Assembly (NCBI GenBank): GCA_965661105.1
Contig: CBFICR010000009.1
Coordinates: forward strand, 1 to 64,000
Direction: 5' to 3'
DNA: 64,000 nt
Source: Eutrophocola sp965661105
Lineage (GTDB): Bacteria > Pseudomonadota > Gammaproteobacteria > Pseudomonadales > Pseudohongiellaceae
Below are positions 18,188 through 27,940 of this stretch, piece after piece. A model generated the notes under the pieces. The model was not told the origin of the DNA and did not search any database. It was given only the letters and a program-made list of their open reading frames with translations. The position numbers and the translations under genes were made by a program. Numbering within the stretch: the first letter of the stretch is position 1; each line of letters begins with the position of its first letter.

Positions 18188-20539
18188 TTATACCAGCTTA
18201 TAACCTAATTCAAATAACGGCATTTTCCTGATGCGATCACCGGTAGCGTTATAGATTGCATTGGTGACAGCTGCCAGTACTGGCGGCATGGAAGGCTCAC
18301 CACCACCTGTTGGAGAAAACTCCTCTGGCTCAAGGAAAGATACTTCCAGTTCAGGCGCCTGTGGCATTCTTAGCAGCGGATACTGATGGAAGTTCTGCTG
18401 CTGGATAATGCCATTTTCAAACGTGATCTTGGCATTAAACAACTGACTGATACCATCAATGATTCCACCTTCCATCTGGTTTTCGGCACCACTAAGGTTA
18501 TGAATGAAACCAAAGTCACCCACTGCCCAGACCTTGTGTATTTTCACTTCTTTATTGGCATTAACAGAGACATCAGCAACCTGAGCCACGTAGCCGCTAT
18601 GGCAGAAGTAGAAAGACAGGCCCTTTGCACGACCTGGCTCACTGGCACCCTGTTCATAGCCGGAAATTCTGGCTACTTCGCTGATGACATTGGCAGCTCT
18701 GCCGGTATGCATGGACTGTGGATTTTCCGGATTCGCCAGACGTGGCTCACCAAGAGTATCCAGCAGGAAGTTAACATGGCTTTTACCTGAAGCAACCGCC
18801 AGCTCATGCATGAATCCCTGGAAACTAAAGGCAAAAGCATTGGATGCTGGTGCACGCATTGGACCAGTAGGAATAGCATTGTGAAACATGGTCTGTGAAA
18901 GTTTCACATTATCAATGACGTCTTTGGGGAAAACATTTGGGTTGAGATCGGCACTGGTCATCGGCGCACGATCATTACCGGTTGAGGTAAAGAAGTGATC
19001 CTGCCAAGCCGTCAGGTTACCCACTGAATCCAGACCTGCTGTGTAGGAGTGAAAACCACCTGGGCGGAAGTAATCACCGCTCATATCATCTTCACGTGTC
19101 CACTGCAGCAATACAGGACGGCCTTCCATTTTGCGAGCTATGGCGACGACTTCAAATACGTAATCGTTAGCCAGCTTTCTGCCGAAACCACCACCAATTC
19201 GGGTTTGATGCAGGACGACTCGCTGCGCAGCTTCTTCAGCTGGAATGCCGAGTAATACTGCAGAACCTGACTCACCACTTTGTGGAATCTGCGCAGGTGC
19301 CCAGATTTCAACATTGCCATTCTGGTACAACGCGGTACAGGTTTCCGGTTCAAGCTGGGCATGGCTGACATAGGGATATTCATAGAACCCGGACACAACA
19401 GTCGCCGCATTTTGCAGGACAGCGTCAGCATCACCTTTGCTGGCCGGTGAAGTAGTAGGACCATTAGGGCCGAAGGAAGTCGACATTAATGGCTCACCCT
19501 CTTCGTCTTTCATGGCATAGGCACGCTCTACAATGTCACTCCAGCTGGAGACTTCTGCATTGCTGAGATCCCATTCAATTTCAAGCTCGCGCTTGGCCTT
19601 GATTGCGGCCCATGTAGATTCAGCGACAATTGCAACACCGCTGAACATATCACCACCACCAGGGTTGAACATTTTGGGATTGCCAAATTCATCCAGGATG
19701 AACGCATCAACTACACCATTGAGTGACTTGATATGCGCTTCATTAAAAGATAAAGCCTTACCACCGATCTGTGGACATTTTGTATAGGAGGCGAACAGCA
19801 TGCCTTCCAATCGGGTATCTGCACCAAACAGAGGTTTACCAGTAACGATGTCAAGGTTATCAACGCCGGTAAAACGTTTTCCCATCAGGGTAAACTGATC
19901 CTTGGTTTTAAGGGTCAGAGTAGCGGGATCTGGTACTGGCATGGTTGCAGCCAGTTCGGCGAACTCACCATAGCCCCATTCGCGGCCAGACGTTGCATGG
20001 ACTACCTTGGTGTTGCTGGTAGTCAATTCTGCCAGCGGAATATTCAGTTGTTGTGCAGCCGCCGCCAGGATCATCGCCTTGCCAGTAGCACCGGCCTGAC
20101 GCATGGCCATCCAGTTCATTGGCGTAGAAAGCGATCCACCGGCAAACTGTGCACCATATTTAGACGCATCAATGTCAGCCTGCACGACGTCAACATCTTC
20201 CCAGGCGCAATCCAGTTCATCAGCAATAATCAATGGCAGGCCGGTTTTGATACCCTGGCCACATTCCGGATTCTTGGAGAAAATATTGATTCGGCCATTC
20301 GGCTGTATCTGCACATAAGGGCTCAGTGTGCTGGTTTCATCTGCTGCTGCAGACTGGGCTTTCGCCTTGTTGGAGCCTGTGCCCAACGCCAGGCCAATGA
20401 CCAGTCCACCACCGGTAATACCTGAAACCTTGAAAAACTGACGACGGGAAAGCTCAGGGATTTCCAGCTTCGGTGTGGCCGTTAAGTCCTGGAAAAAGCC
20501 AGGTAATTCTGGAGAAAGATTGTCAGTTATCAGTTTCAT
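18188..20539 (-). CDS. Molybdenum hydroxylase large subunit, IorB-like
   Basis: A 783-residue molybdopterin-binding subunit of the xanthine dehydrogenase family, in the branch of isoquinoline 1-oxidoreductase beta subunit. The twin-arginine motif SRRQFFK at residues 31-37 followed by a hydrophobic stretch suggests Tat-dependent export with its iron-sulphur partner. The cofactor regions GGGFGRKL and RAPASNAFAF are visible, as well as the late GGGEPSMPP motif with the likely catalytic glutamate. It overlaps the small subunit gene by four bases. The substrate (an N-heterocycle or aldehyde) is unknown. No cytochrome subunit or cofactor-insertion gene is adjacent. Confidence 0.88.
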   Translation of the reverse strand: MKLITDNLSPELPGFFQDLTATPKLEIPELSRRQFFKVSGITGGGLVIGLALGTGSNKAKAQSAAADETSTLSPYVQIQPNGRINIFSKNPECGQGIKTGLPLIIADELDCAWEDVDVVQADIDASKYGAQFAGGSLSTPMNWMAMRQAGATGKAMILAAAAQQLNIPLAELTTSNTKVVHATSGREWGYGEFAELAATMPVPDPATLTLKTKDQFTLMGKRFTGVDNLDIVTGKPLFGADTRLEGMLFASYTKCPQIGGKALSFNEAHIKSLNGVVDAFILDEFGNPKMFNPGGGDMFSGVAIVAESTWAAIKAKRELEIEWDLSNAEVSSWSDIVERAYAMKDEEGEPLMSTSFGPNGPTTSPASKGDADAVLQNAATVVSGFYEYPYVSHAQLEPETCTALYQNGNVEIWAPAQIPQSGESGSAVLLGIPAEEAAQRVVLHQTRIGGGFGRKLANDYVFEVVAIARKMEGRPVLLQWTREDDMSGDYFRPGGFHSYTAGLDSVGNLTAWQDHFFTSTGNDRAPMTSADLNPNVFPKDVIDNVKLSQTMFHNAIPTGPMRAPASNAFAFSFQGFMHELAVASGKSHVNFLLDTLGEPRLANPENPQSMHTGRAANVISEVARISGYEQGASEPGRAKGLSFYFCHSGYVAQVADVSVNANKEVKIHKVWAVGDFGFIHNLSGAENQMEGGIIDGISQLFNAKITFENGIIQQQNFHQYPLLRMPQAPELEVSFLEPEEFSPTGGGEPSMPPVLAAVTNAIYNATGDRIRKMPLFELGYKLV

Positions 20540-21042
20540 GCTACTTCTCCTTTCTGCGCGGCATCATAGAAAGCAGTGCTGTTCATCCTGGCGGCAGCAT
20601 CCTTGATAGCCTGACGTATTCTGGAGTAGGTAGCACAGCGGCAAATATTGCCAGACATGGCTGCATCAATATCGGCATCGCTGGGGTTCCTGTTATTGTT
20701 CAATAACGCTGTGGCGCTCATGATCTGGCCAGCCTGACAGTAGCCACACTGGGGAACATCCAGTTCAACCCAGACTTCCTGAACCGGTGTCAACGTACCG
20801 TCTGCAGCAGCCAGACCTTCAATAGTCGTGATTTGCTGATTTGTCAGGTTACCTACAGGTATCTGGCAGGAACGAACCGGTGCACCATTCATATGAACAG
20901 TACAGGCCCCACATTGGGCAATGCCACATCCATATTTGGTGCCAACCAGACCTAGCTCGTCACGCAGCACCCATAGCAGGGGCGTAGAGGGGTCGATCTC
21001 ACCGATGTCCATTGTCTGACCGTTAATGTTTAAAGTTGCCAT
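20536..21042 (-). CDS. Molybdenum hydroxylase [2Fe-2S] subunit, IorA-like
   Basis: A 168-residue protein with two [2Fe-2S] clusters. The plant-ferredoxin-type cluster is seen as YGCGIAQCGACTVH plus a later cysteine at residue 59 or so, and the second cluster as CGYCQAG and ICRCATY. It passes electrons from the molybdopterin subunit that follows with a four-base overlap. It lacks its own signal peptide, as expected if it is carried out with the Tat signal of the large subunit. The length is normal for the family. Confidence 0.92.
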   Translation of the reverse strand: MATLNINGQTMDIGEIDPSTPLLWVLRDELGLVGTKYGCGIAQCGACTVHMNGAPVRSCQIPVGNLTNQQITTIEGLAAADGTLTPVQEVWVELDVPQCGYCQAGQIMSATALLNNNRNPSDADIDAAMSGNICRCATYSRIRQAIKDAAARMNSTAFYDAAQKGEVA

Positions 21043-21648
21043 AACAATTCCCTTGAATTTATTAAGTTACGAAAAATAGTGTTTCTTAATTCTGTAAATT
21101 AACTTTTACGACATTGCCCGGCCAACTTCTCAACAGGACCAGCTTCGTAAGCCGTTAATATTAATTAAAAAATGGGGTTCAAATTAAACCACTCATGGTC
21201 AAGAATCAAGCAGTATATAAGGCCTTAACCATCATCATAAGACGTGGCTGGGCAGGCTGCTGCAATAAATGCTTGAAGTTGCTCGAAATTATAACGCAAG
21301 GCTTTTCCAATTACTCCAGGTTAGGTAGAAAAATTGTCTTGCTTGCAGTGTTCTCACGTCGTAAATAAATGCCGAATTACATAAACCTGCGACAAGCTTC
21401 GAACCGGCAAATAACAAGAGCCCTGTAACTGGCGAAATATTTCATTTTCATTTGCACCCGGATGAAGGATGGCTACTGGATATGCGCATTCACGCCAGAC
21501 CCGGATTCATTATTGACCGCCTCATGATGGGGATTTGCAGGCCATTAGCGCCAATAATTCAGTCTCGAGAGTAAACTTTTTATTACACTCCACCCACACT
21601 ATGAAATTTTACTATCAATAATAACAAGGCATTAAACAAGTGTGAGTG
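21043..21648. other. Intergenic region, 606 bases
   Basis: This is the longest non-coding stretch in the window, lying between Tag and the IorAB-type genes, both on the minus strand. A frame on the plus strand at about 21366-21575 is open but has no start codon or ribosome site at a plausible place. I see no tRNA, no long hairpin and no repeat. It must hold the promoter of the IorAB pair. Confidence 0.5.
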
Positions 21649-22236
21649 CTAACTTTTTTCTCTGGAAGGGTTTTGCAGCGCCTTGTGCCGAAAGCAGTCT
21701 ACGGTATGGTCATTGACCATGCCCGTTGCCTGCATGTGTGAGTAGACTATGGTCGGCCCAACAAAACTGAAGCCTCTTTTTTTCAGGTCTTTGGAAATGG
21801 TTTCCGCCAGGGCAGTGCTGGCTGGCAACTCTCGCATACTGGGCCATGCGTTTTGCAGGGGAACATGGTCTACAAAACCCCATATATATTTATTGAATGT
21901 GCCAAACTCTTCCCTGACCTTCAGGAAAGCCCTGGCATTGGTAACAGCAGCATGAATTTTGAGCTTGTTGCGAATGATGCCCGGGTTTTGCATCAGCTCA
22001 TCAATTTTAGCCTGGCTGTAGTTCGCCACCCTGTTGTAATCAAAGGCATCAAACGCTTCACGAAAGGCCTCGCGTTTCTTGAGTATGGTTATCCAGCTCA
22101 AACCTGCCTGCATGCCTTCCAGGATAAGAAACTCAAAGAGTTTTTTATCAGAATGCACTGGCACCCCCCATTCGAAGTCATGATATTTTTGATAAACGGG
22201 GTCGTCACCCGCCCAGGCACAACGAGCTTTTGCCAA
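21649..22236 (-). CDS. tag: DNA-3-methyladenine glycosylase I
   Basis: A 195-residue Tag-family enzyme that removes 3-methyladenine from alkylated DNA to start base excision repair. The N-terminal CAWAGDDPVYQKYHDFEWGVP and the C-terminal HTVDCFRH hold the Cys and His residues of the family zinc site. The helix-hairpin-helix region is represented by GMQAGLSWITILKKRE and the conserved glutamate of the base pocket is in DFEWGVP. Length is typical. It lies 45 bases after the multicopper oxidase gene on the same strand. Confidence 0.95.
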   Translation of the reverse strand: MAKARCAWAGDDPVYQKYHDFEWGVPVHSDKKLFEFLILEGMQAGLSWITILKKREAFREAFDAFDYNRVANYSQAKIDELMQNPGIIRNKLKIHAAVTNARAFLKVREEFGTFNKYIWGFVDHVPLQNAWPSMRELPASTALAETISKDLKKRGFSFVGPTIVYSHMQATGMVNDHTVDCFRHKALQNPSREKS

Positions 22237-22281
22237 AAGAACCCTCCTTCAGGGAACTATCTGTCAGCTGGAATCTGTTTG

Positions 22282-23760
22282 TCAGGGACTTACCCTGAGT
22301 GTGCCCATCATACCAACTTCAGCGTGATCCAGAATATGGCAGTGATACATCCAGGTCCCGGGACGCTCATCAAAGCGTACTGCCAGTTTGAGCTCTGAAT
22401 GCACCGGAATATCAACGGAGTCTTTCCATTGCAGGACGCGCTCATCATCAAGTACCTGAAAAAAGTATCCATGCAGGTGAAAGGGGTGATTAAAGTCAGT
22501 ATCGTTGCGCACAGTCCAGACATGGGTTTCGCCAATTCTGGCTTCGAGCGGTTTTGAATTCCAGTAAGGAATACCGTTTATGCCCATTTCTACCGTATTG
22601 TCGTCGGGAAATGCGATGGTCAGATCAATCAGCAACTCTGTGGCCCCGGTTACATCAATCTGCTCAATGTGTCGAAGTTCACCAGGAATTGGTTCCGGCA
22701 GCACAGCGGGCTCATTCACCGTGATGATTTCCATCATCTCTTCGGAAAAGCGGTTAAAGGTACTGCCATAGCCGCGTTCTGTGGGATACCATTTCAACCA
22801 GTCCACGGTTCCCGGTTCATCCTGTGGTGTAAAGACAAAGTCGGTTCGCTCTGAGGGAACCAGCTTGATTTGATCCAGGGTTTCACTGCGTTCTGCCAGA
22901 CCATTATCGCCGCCGAGCCTTATAAACGGTTGTCGATTATGACGAATGGTGTAGTAACGCGTTCTTGCTGCATTGATCACACGCCAGCGCTGTTGCTTGC
23001 CTTTTCGCACTTTCAGGGTTGGCTTTACCTTGCCATTAACGAGAAGCACACCGCCTTCGCGTCCGAACAAATCACTGAATGCTCCCCCGGCATCAGCTGG
23101 CAGGAACTGCCCCTCTTCATCAAGACTCATATCTGAAAAGACCAGCACCAGCTCATCACCAAATTCCTCAGGATCATTGGGATCTTCCACCACAAGCGCC
23201 CCATACATGCCCCAACCCACCTGGGCGGCAGAGTTAATATGCGGGTGGTACCAGTAGGTTCCGGCATCCCTTAGCACAAAGTCATAGGTAAACGTGCCAC
23301 CGGCAGGCACCGGGTCCTGGGTAACGCCTGGGACACCATCCATATTGTTGGGTACCCGCAAGCCATGCCAGTGAATACTGGTAGACTCGGGCAAATTGTT
23401 GCTGAAATGAATGATGACCCGATCACCCACTTTTGCCTTGATCAGAGGACCCGGCAGGGAACCGCCATAAGTCCATACCGGAGTGATTTTTCCCGGGATA
23501 ATTTCCATGTCAGTAATTTTGGCTTCCAGATTAATTTCCAGAATATCGGGATCAGGATTGATATCCATCGGGATGGCCAGCGCGAGATCCTCATCCCAGC
23601 CTTCGGGCTGTGAAGTCTGGCTGGCTCGCAAGGGCTTGTTGCCAGTATCGGAAATTTGAGGAGTTTGGGAAGGGGAGGTACTTTCCTGGCTAACAGCACA
23701 AGCACCAAGCAAGAAAACGAGCAGGGTCGTACCCGAAATAATTTTCAAGGATGAAATCAT
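22282..23760 (-). CDS. Lipoprotein multicopper oxidase
   Basis: A 492-residue multicopper oxidase with an N-terminal lipobox (FLLGAC, acylated cysteine at residue 21), so it is probably anchored to the outer membrane facing the periplasm. All four copper-binding motifs are present: HWHGL, HPH, HPFHLHG and HCHILDH, the last followed by a methionine-rich end that fits a type 1 copper ligand. Three cupredoxin domains are expected. Likely roles are oxidation of Cu(I), Fe(II), Mn(II) or phenols; the sequence does not decide. No copper-export genes are adjacent. Confidence 0.93.
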   Translation of the reverse strand: MISSLKIISGTTLLVFLLGACAVSQESTSPSQTPQISDTGNKPLRASQTSQPEGWDEDLALAIPMDINPDPDILEINLEAKITDMEIIPGKITPVWTYGGSLPGPLIKAKVGDRVIIHFSNNLPESTSIHWHGLRVPNNMDGVPGVTQDPVPAGGTFTYDFVLRDAGTYWYHPHINSAAQVGWGMYGALVVEDPNDPEEFGDELVLVFSDMSLDEEGQFLPADAGGAFSDLFGREGGVLLVNGKVKPTLKVRKGKQQRWRVINAARTRYYTIRHNRQPFIRLGGDNGLAERSETLDQIKLVPSERTDFVFTPQDEPGTVDWLKWYPTERGYGSTFNRFSEEMMEIITVNEPAVLPEPIPGELRHIEQIDVTGATELLIDLTIAFPDDNTVEMGINGIPYWNSKPLEARIGETHVWTVRNDTDFNHPFHLHGYFFQVLDDERVLQWKDSVDIPVHSELKLAVRFDERPGTWMYHCHILDHAEVGMMGTLRVSP

Positions 23761-23951
23761 TGCTTATTTCCCGGCAAGTGGTGAGCGGCTTGTTGAAGTC
23801 TATAAGGCTTTGGGCTGCATCACTGGTTTTCTTATTGTTTTACTATTTATAGTTTTACTATCCGACGATCTTTACCCCACCATACTAGGCATAAACATAC
23901 ACCGCAGGCTTGATCTAACACAAACGCGGTCTGTTCTGTGGTCAGACGCCT

Positions 23952-24953
23952 TTAACTCGGTTCAATCTGCCGCAAATGTCGCAACACTGATAACCATGCA
24001 CCGGCAAGTCCGAGACCGCCTGCCACTAATAGTAGAGTTAACAAGTCACTAACGCCCAGCCAGGAAAGGCTGAAATCACTGTTATAAAGCGCCATTAAAC
24101 GGGCAAAAGGGCCTGACATGGCCAGAAATGCAGTAATAGCGAGAATCCCTGCAACGAGTCCGCCGCCGACGCCAAACCAGATACCGGTATATAAAAATGG
24201 GCGGGAAACATAGGCATCGGTTCCACCTACCAGCTTGACCACCACTATCTCGTCTCGCCGGTTCTCTATTGCCAGTCTGACAGTGTTACCTATCGCCAGC
24301 ACTACGCCCAGACATAACAACAAGGCAAGCCCGCCGGTAAGTCGCTCTGCCATGGCGATAATGCCATAGAGCCTGCGCATCCAGTCCAGATCCACCAGTG
24401 CCAGATCGACTCCGGCAATGGTCTCCAGGCGCGCCGACAAGACAGGCAAGGACTCAATATCGTCAATAGCGGGATTAACTATAATCACTGCAGGTAAGGG
24501 ATTTTCATCCAGCCCGTCCAGAGCATTGCCAAACCCCGAAGCATCCTGAAATTCAGTCAGTGCCTGCGCACTGGTAATTACGGTAACGTCAGCGACTTCG
24601 CTTAAAGCAAGAATCTCTGTACGAGCGCTTTCAAGTGACTGCTCATCGATTCCCAGGTTCATAAAGAGGGAAATATTACCGGCATCATCCAGGCTGGTAT
24701 TGAGTTGTTGCAGGTTCTGCAGGAACAGAAAAAGACACAATGGCAGGGCCAGGGCTATACCAATGACAGACCATGTCAGAAAGCTGGCACCGGGTTCCTG
24801 TAACAAGCGCGATAGGCTGTCCACGGCAACAGACTGATGTTGTTGAAACAGCTGCCCAAACCATGAATGTCCGCTACTGCCTGCCGCCCTGGTATTCGCC
24901 TTTGCCGACTTCTTGCCATGCGGCTTTTTTACAGATTGCTGTCTACTCATCAT
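23952..24953 (-). CDS. ftsX: Cell division protein FtsX
   Basis: A 333-residue FtsX with a cytoplasmic N terminus, four membrane segments (about residues 58-80, 205-227, 250-275 and 305-327) and a periplasmic loop between the first two. With FtsE it forms an ABC-type complex that activates septal cell-wall amidases through EnvC. The gene overlaps ftsE by 11 bases. In many Gammaproteobacteria rpoH comes next; here the next gene is a multicopper oxidase. Confidence 0.95.
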   Translation of the reverse strand: MMSRQQSVKKPHGKKSAKANTRAAGSSGHSWFGQLFQQHQSVAVDSLSRLLQEPGASFLTWSVIGIALALPLCLFLFLQNLQQLNTSLDDAGNISLFMNLGIDEQSLESARTEILALSEVADVTVITSAQALTEFQDASGFGNALDGLDENPLPAVIIVNPAIDDIESLPVLSARLETIAGVDLALVDLDWMRRLYGIIAMAERLTGGLALLLCLGVVLAIGNTVRLAIENRRDEIVVVKLVGGTDAYVSRPFLYTGIWFGVGGGLVAGILAITAFLAMSGPFARLMALYNSDFSLSWLGVSDLLTLLLVAGGLGLAGAWLSVLRHLRQIEPS

Positions 24954-25635
24954 GCCCGCTCACAGCTGCAGACGCTGTATTTCCGGCGATCAATGAGCCA
25001 TTATCAAGAGTTAATACGCGATGCTTGCGTCGATCTATAAGCCCCAGATCGTGGGTGGCAATCAGAACACTGGTGCCGACCTGGTTAAACTGACCAAATA
25101 GATTCATGATTTCTGCGGAAAGCTCTGGATCAAGATTGCCGGTAGGCTCATCCGCCAGTAACAATACCGGTTTGTTGACCACCGCCCTGGCAATGCCGAC
25201 CCGTTGCTGCTCTCCACCAGACAGGGCAATGGGGTTCTGATTTTCCTTCTTCAGCAAACCCACCTTGTCCAGTGCGGCTCTTACACGGCGTGCCGCTTCC
25301 CGGCTGTCATACCCGGTGACCATAAGGGGTAATGCAACGTTATCGAAAACATTGCGATCAAATAAAAGCTGGTGATCCTGGAATACGACGCCAATATTGC
25401 GACGAAAGAAAGGCAGCTGGCGTCTGGACATGCGGTTCAGGTTTTTGCCGTTCACGAAAACCTGACCGGCACTGGCTTTTTCCATCTGCATGATGAGTTT
25501 TAATAAGGTGCTTTTACCGGCACCGGAATGCCCCGTCAGGAATGCGAATTCACCTTCTTTAAGATGAAAGTCAATATTGGCCAGTGCTTCATAACCACCA
25601 GGATAACGCTTACTGACACTGTCAAAGGTAATCAT
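24943..25635 (-). CDS. ftsE: Cell division ATP-binding protein FtsE
   Basis: A 230-residue ABC ATPase with Walker A GHSGAGKST, signature LSGGEQQRVGIARA, Walker B VLLLADEPTGNLD and the switch histidine in IATHDLG. It partners FtsX at the division site. It lies 28 bases after ftsY and overlaps ftsX, giving the conserved ftsY-ftsE-ftsX order. Confidence 0.97.
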   Translation of the reverse strand: MITFDSVSKRYPGGYEALANIDFHLKEGEFAFLTGHSGAGKSTLLKLIMQMEKASAGQVFVNGKNLNRMSRRQLPFFRRNIGVVFQDHQLLFDRNVFDNVALPLMVTGYDSREAARRVRAALDKVGLLKKENQNPIALSGGEQQRVGIARAVVNKPVLLLADEPTGNLDPELSAEIMNLFGQFNQVGTSVLIATHDLGLIDRRKHRVLTLDNGSLIAGNTASAAVSGHDE

Positions 25636-25663
25636 CAGGAATCAGCCGAAAAAGGTTAATTGG

Positions 25664-26665
25664 TTACTTCTGGCCTTGATCAAAAAGGGCCATAACAAAG
25701 TCCCGCGCCGAAAAGGGTCGCAGGTCATCTGCACTTTCACCGATGCCAATGAAGCGTATGGGTAAACCAAAGTGCTCGGCTATGGCGAAAATCATGCCTC
25801 CCTTGGCCGTCCCGTCCAGCTTGGTCAGGGTAAGACCGGTAATATTCACGGCACGATTAAAATGCTCAGCCTGGCTTAGTCCGTTCTGCCCGGTTCCGGC
25901 ATCCAGCACCAGCATGACTTCGTGAGGAATGTCTTCATCGAGCTTTTTCAGCACCCGAATAACCTTCTCCAGTTCCTGCATCAGGTTATCTTTATTATGT
26001 AAACGTCCGGCAGTATCGGCAATCAATACGTCTATCTTTCTTGCCACAGCAGACTGGTAGGCATCATAAATCACTGAAGCACTGTCAGCGCCCGTATGCT
26101 GGGCGACTACAGGCACCTGATGGCGATCGCCCCAAACCTGGAGTTGTTCAACGGCTGCCGCCCTGAAGGTGTCTCCGGCCGCCAGCATCACTGAACGGTT
26201 CTCATTCTGAAATTTCCTCGCCAGCTTGCCAATTGTGGTGGTCTTGCCAACACCATTGACTCCGACCATCAGGATAACAAAAGGCTTATTGGTATCACGG
26301 GGAATTTCAAGGGGGTGTTCGCAGGGCTCAAGCAAGGCCAGCAACTTTTCCTGAAGGACCTCATACAGGGCTTCAGAATCCTGCAACTGGTTTCTTTTCA
26401 GGCTATTGGTCAGATCATCAATAATGGATGTCGTTGCATCAATACCAATATCCGCTGTCAATAACAGGCTTTCCAGCTCTTCCAGCAGGTCCTGATCTAT
26501 CGCTTTTTTACCGGACAGCAGATTGGCAAGACCATCACCAAGATTACTGCGGGTTTTTCTCAGACCCGAGCGCAGTCGTTTAAACAGGGACTGGTTTCCT
26601 GATTCCTGTTCTACTTCCGGGCTATTATCCGCCTGATCCTGCTTCTTTTTGCCAAATCCGAACAT
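25664..26665 (-). CDS. ftsY: Signal recognition particle receptor FtsY
   Basis: The SRP receptor GTPase, which brings ribosomes making membrane proteins to the translocon. I place the start at 26665 (MFGFGKKKQ), giving 333 residues. The frame stays open up to 26845, but that extension has no family resemblance and would run into the opposite rsmD gene. Domains: a short acidic A region, an NG domain from about residue 30, P-loop VGVNGVGKT at about 134-142, DTAGR, TKLDGTAKGG. The ribosome site is weak. The divergent promoter region with rsmD is about 165 bases. Confidence 0.95.
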   Translation of the reverse strand: MFGFGKKKQDQADNSPEVEQESGNQSLFKRLRSGLRKTRSNLGDGLANLLSGKKAIDQDLLEELESLLLTADIGIDATTSIIDDLTNSLKRNQLQDSEALYEVLQEKLLALLEPCEHPLEIPRDTNKPFVILMVGVNGVGKTTTIGKLARKFQNENRSVMLAAGDTFRAAAVEQLQVWGDRHQVPVVAQHTGADSASVIYDAYQSAVARKIDVLIADTAGRLHNKDNLMQELEKVIRVLKKLDEDIPHEVMLVLDAGTGQNGLSQAEHFNRAVNITGLTLTKLDGTAKGGMIFAIAEHFGLPIRFIGIGESADDLRPFSARDFVMALFDQGQK

Positions 26666-26829
26666 GGGGGGTTCTGTTGTATTGAAGGTATTGCTGAGGC
26701 TGGCTATGCTATCAGCACTGCTCCTGCTATGCCACAGGAAATCTGGCACAATGGCCCCCCTCAATACGGTGCACAAAGCAGAATTGTACACAGGAAAAAA
26801 CCAATTCAGACCAAAGAAAATCCACTTAA

Positions 26830-27450
26830 ATGACCAGTTATTCAAAAAAAAGCATCAATCGAAGCAAAGTTCGTATCATTGCAGGGAAATGGCGTAGCAG
26901 GCTGCTGTCATTTGCAGGGGATGTGGAGACTTTACGACCAACACCTGACAGAGTCAGAGAAACTGTTTTTAACTGGTTGCAAAATAAAATAGCCGGCGCA
27001 AGATGTCTTGACCTGTTTGCAGGAAGTGGCGCCCTGGCCTTTGAAGCCTGCTCTCGTGAAGCCGCGTCAGTAACTGCCATTGATAATTCCCGAGAGGTAG
27101 TTGCAATAATCAGGGAAAATTGTCATCTGCTGGACTGCCTGACCATGCAAGTAGTACATGCCAACAGCATTGATTGGCTGAAAAATAATGCAGGCATTGA
27201 GCCATTTGATATCGTGTTTCTTGACCCACCCTATAGTCTGGATCTGCTGGCTGATTGTTGCCGACTGCTTGAATCCGCAAGCATGGTAAAGCCAGGTAGC
27301 GTTGTATATCTGGAGTCAAACTCCGCACTTGAAAGTATCCAGCTACCAGCCACCTGGAAATGGTTGAGAACAAAAAAGCCGGCCAGGTATATTTTGGTGT
27401 ATGCGAACGGGTATTACTTTAATATAGGCGTTCGTTTAGGGGGCGGCTGA
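26830..27450 (+). CDS. rsmD: 16S rRNA (guanine(966)-N2)-methyltransferase RsmD
   Basis: A 206-residue methyltransferase that modifies G966 of 16S rRNA with S-adenosylmethionine. The start region (IIAGKWRSRLLSF), the motif RPTPDRVRETVFNWL, the SAM-binding LDLFAGSGALAFEA and the catalytic DPPY are all present. It is divergent from ftsY, an arrangement common in Gammaproteobacteria. Confidence 0.96.
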   Translation: MTSYSKKSINRSKVRIIAGKWRSRLLSFAGDVETLRPTPDRVRETVFNWLQNKIAGARCLDLFAGSGALAFEACSREAASVTAIDNSREVVAIIRENCHLLDCLTMQVVHANSIDWLKNNAGIEPFDIVFLDPPYSLDLLADCCRLLESASMVKPGSVVYLESNSALESIQLPATWKWLRTKKPARYILVYANGYYFNIGVRLGGG

Positions 27451-27457
27451 ACCAGCA

Positions 27458-27883
27458 ATGCTTTTTTCACACAGAATTGATCATGACAGCAAAGTTATTA
27501 TTACTACCTTTGCACCCGAAGAGGTAACCCTGAAATTATTCCTCGAAACATTCAATAAATACCAGGAAGAGCTCAAATATCTGCCAGACTTTCAAAAGTA
27601 CAATGAACTTGTTGATTTCAGGCCCATTACCAGTATCAATATTTCAACGTCCGAGCTAAAACAGCTTTCAAGTCTTGCCATCAAACAGGACGCAGGTGAG
27701 GTCATCACGAAGCTGGCTCTTCTGGTAGATTCAAAACCGGCTTTCACTCTGGCCAAGGTATACGAAATTATTCGCAACCTGAATCCCACATCCAAAAAAC
27801 AGGTCAAGGTATTTCAGCAGTTTGAATCCGCACTGGACTGGGTCAATAACAGCGAAAAAACAATGAAACAAAACTTTGCCTGA
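27458..27883 (+). CDS. STAS/SpoIIAA-like protein of unknown function
   Basis: A 141-residue soluble protein. The alternation of strands and helices (KVIITTFAPEEVTLKLFLET, YNELVDFRP, TKLALLVDSKPAFTLAKVYE, VFQQFESALDWV) is what one sees in small STAS or SpoIIAA-like proteins that bind other proteins or lipids. This is a fold-level guess. It begins 8 bases after rsmD and may be cotranscribed with it. Confidence 0.65.
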   Translation: MLFSHRIDHDSKVIITTFAPEEVTLKLFLETFNKYQEELKYLPDFQKYNELVDFRPITSINISTSELKQLSSLAIKQDAGEVITKLALLVDSKPAFTLAKVYEIIRNLNPTSKKQVKVFQQFESALDWVNNSEKTMKQNFA

Positions 27884-27940
27884 GTATTGGGTGCGACTGT
27901 TTTAAGAACCGTGAGCGGCAAGTTATACAATCAGGTCTGA

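Noticed and set aside
21366..21575. Startless plus-strand frame in the 606-base gap
   Set aside because: There is no start codon in a useful place and I recognise no family; kept only as a note in the gap entry.
26666..26845. Sixty-residue N-terminal extension of FtsY
   Set aside because: It is not FtsY-like and would overlap the start of rsmD on the opposite strand; MFGFGKKKQ is the typical FtsY beginning.
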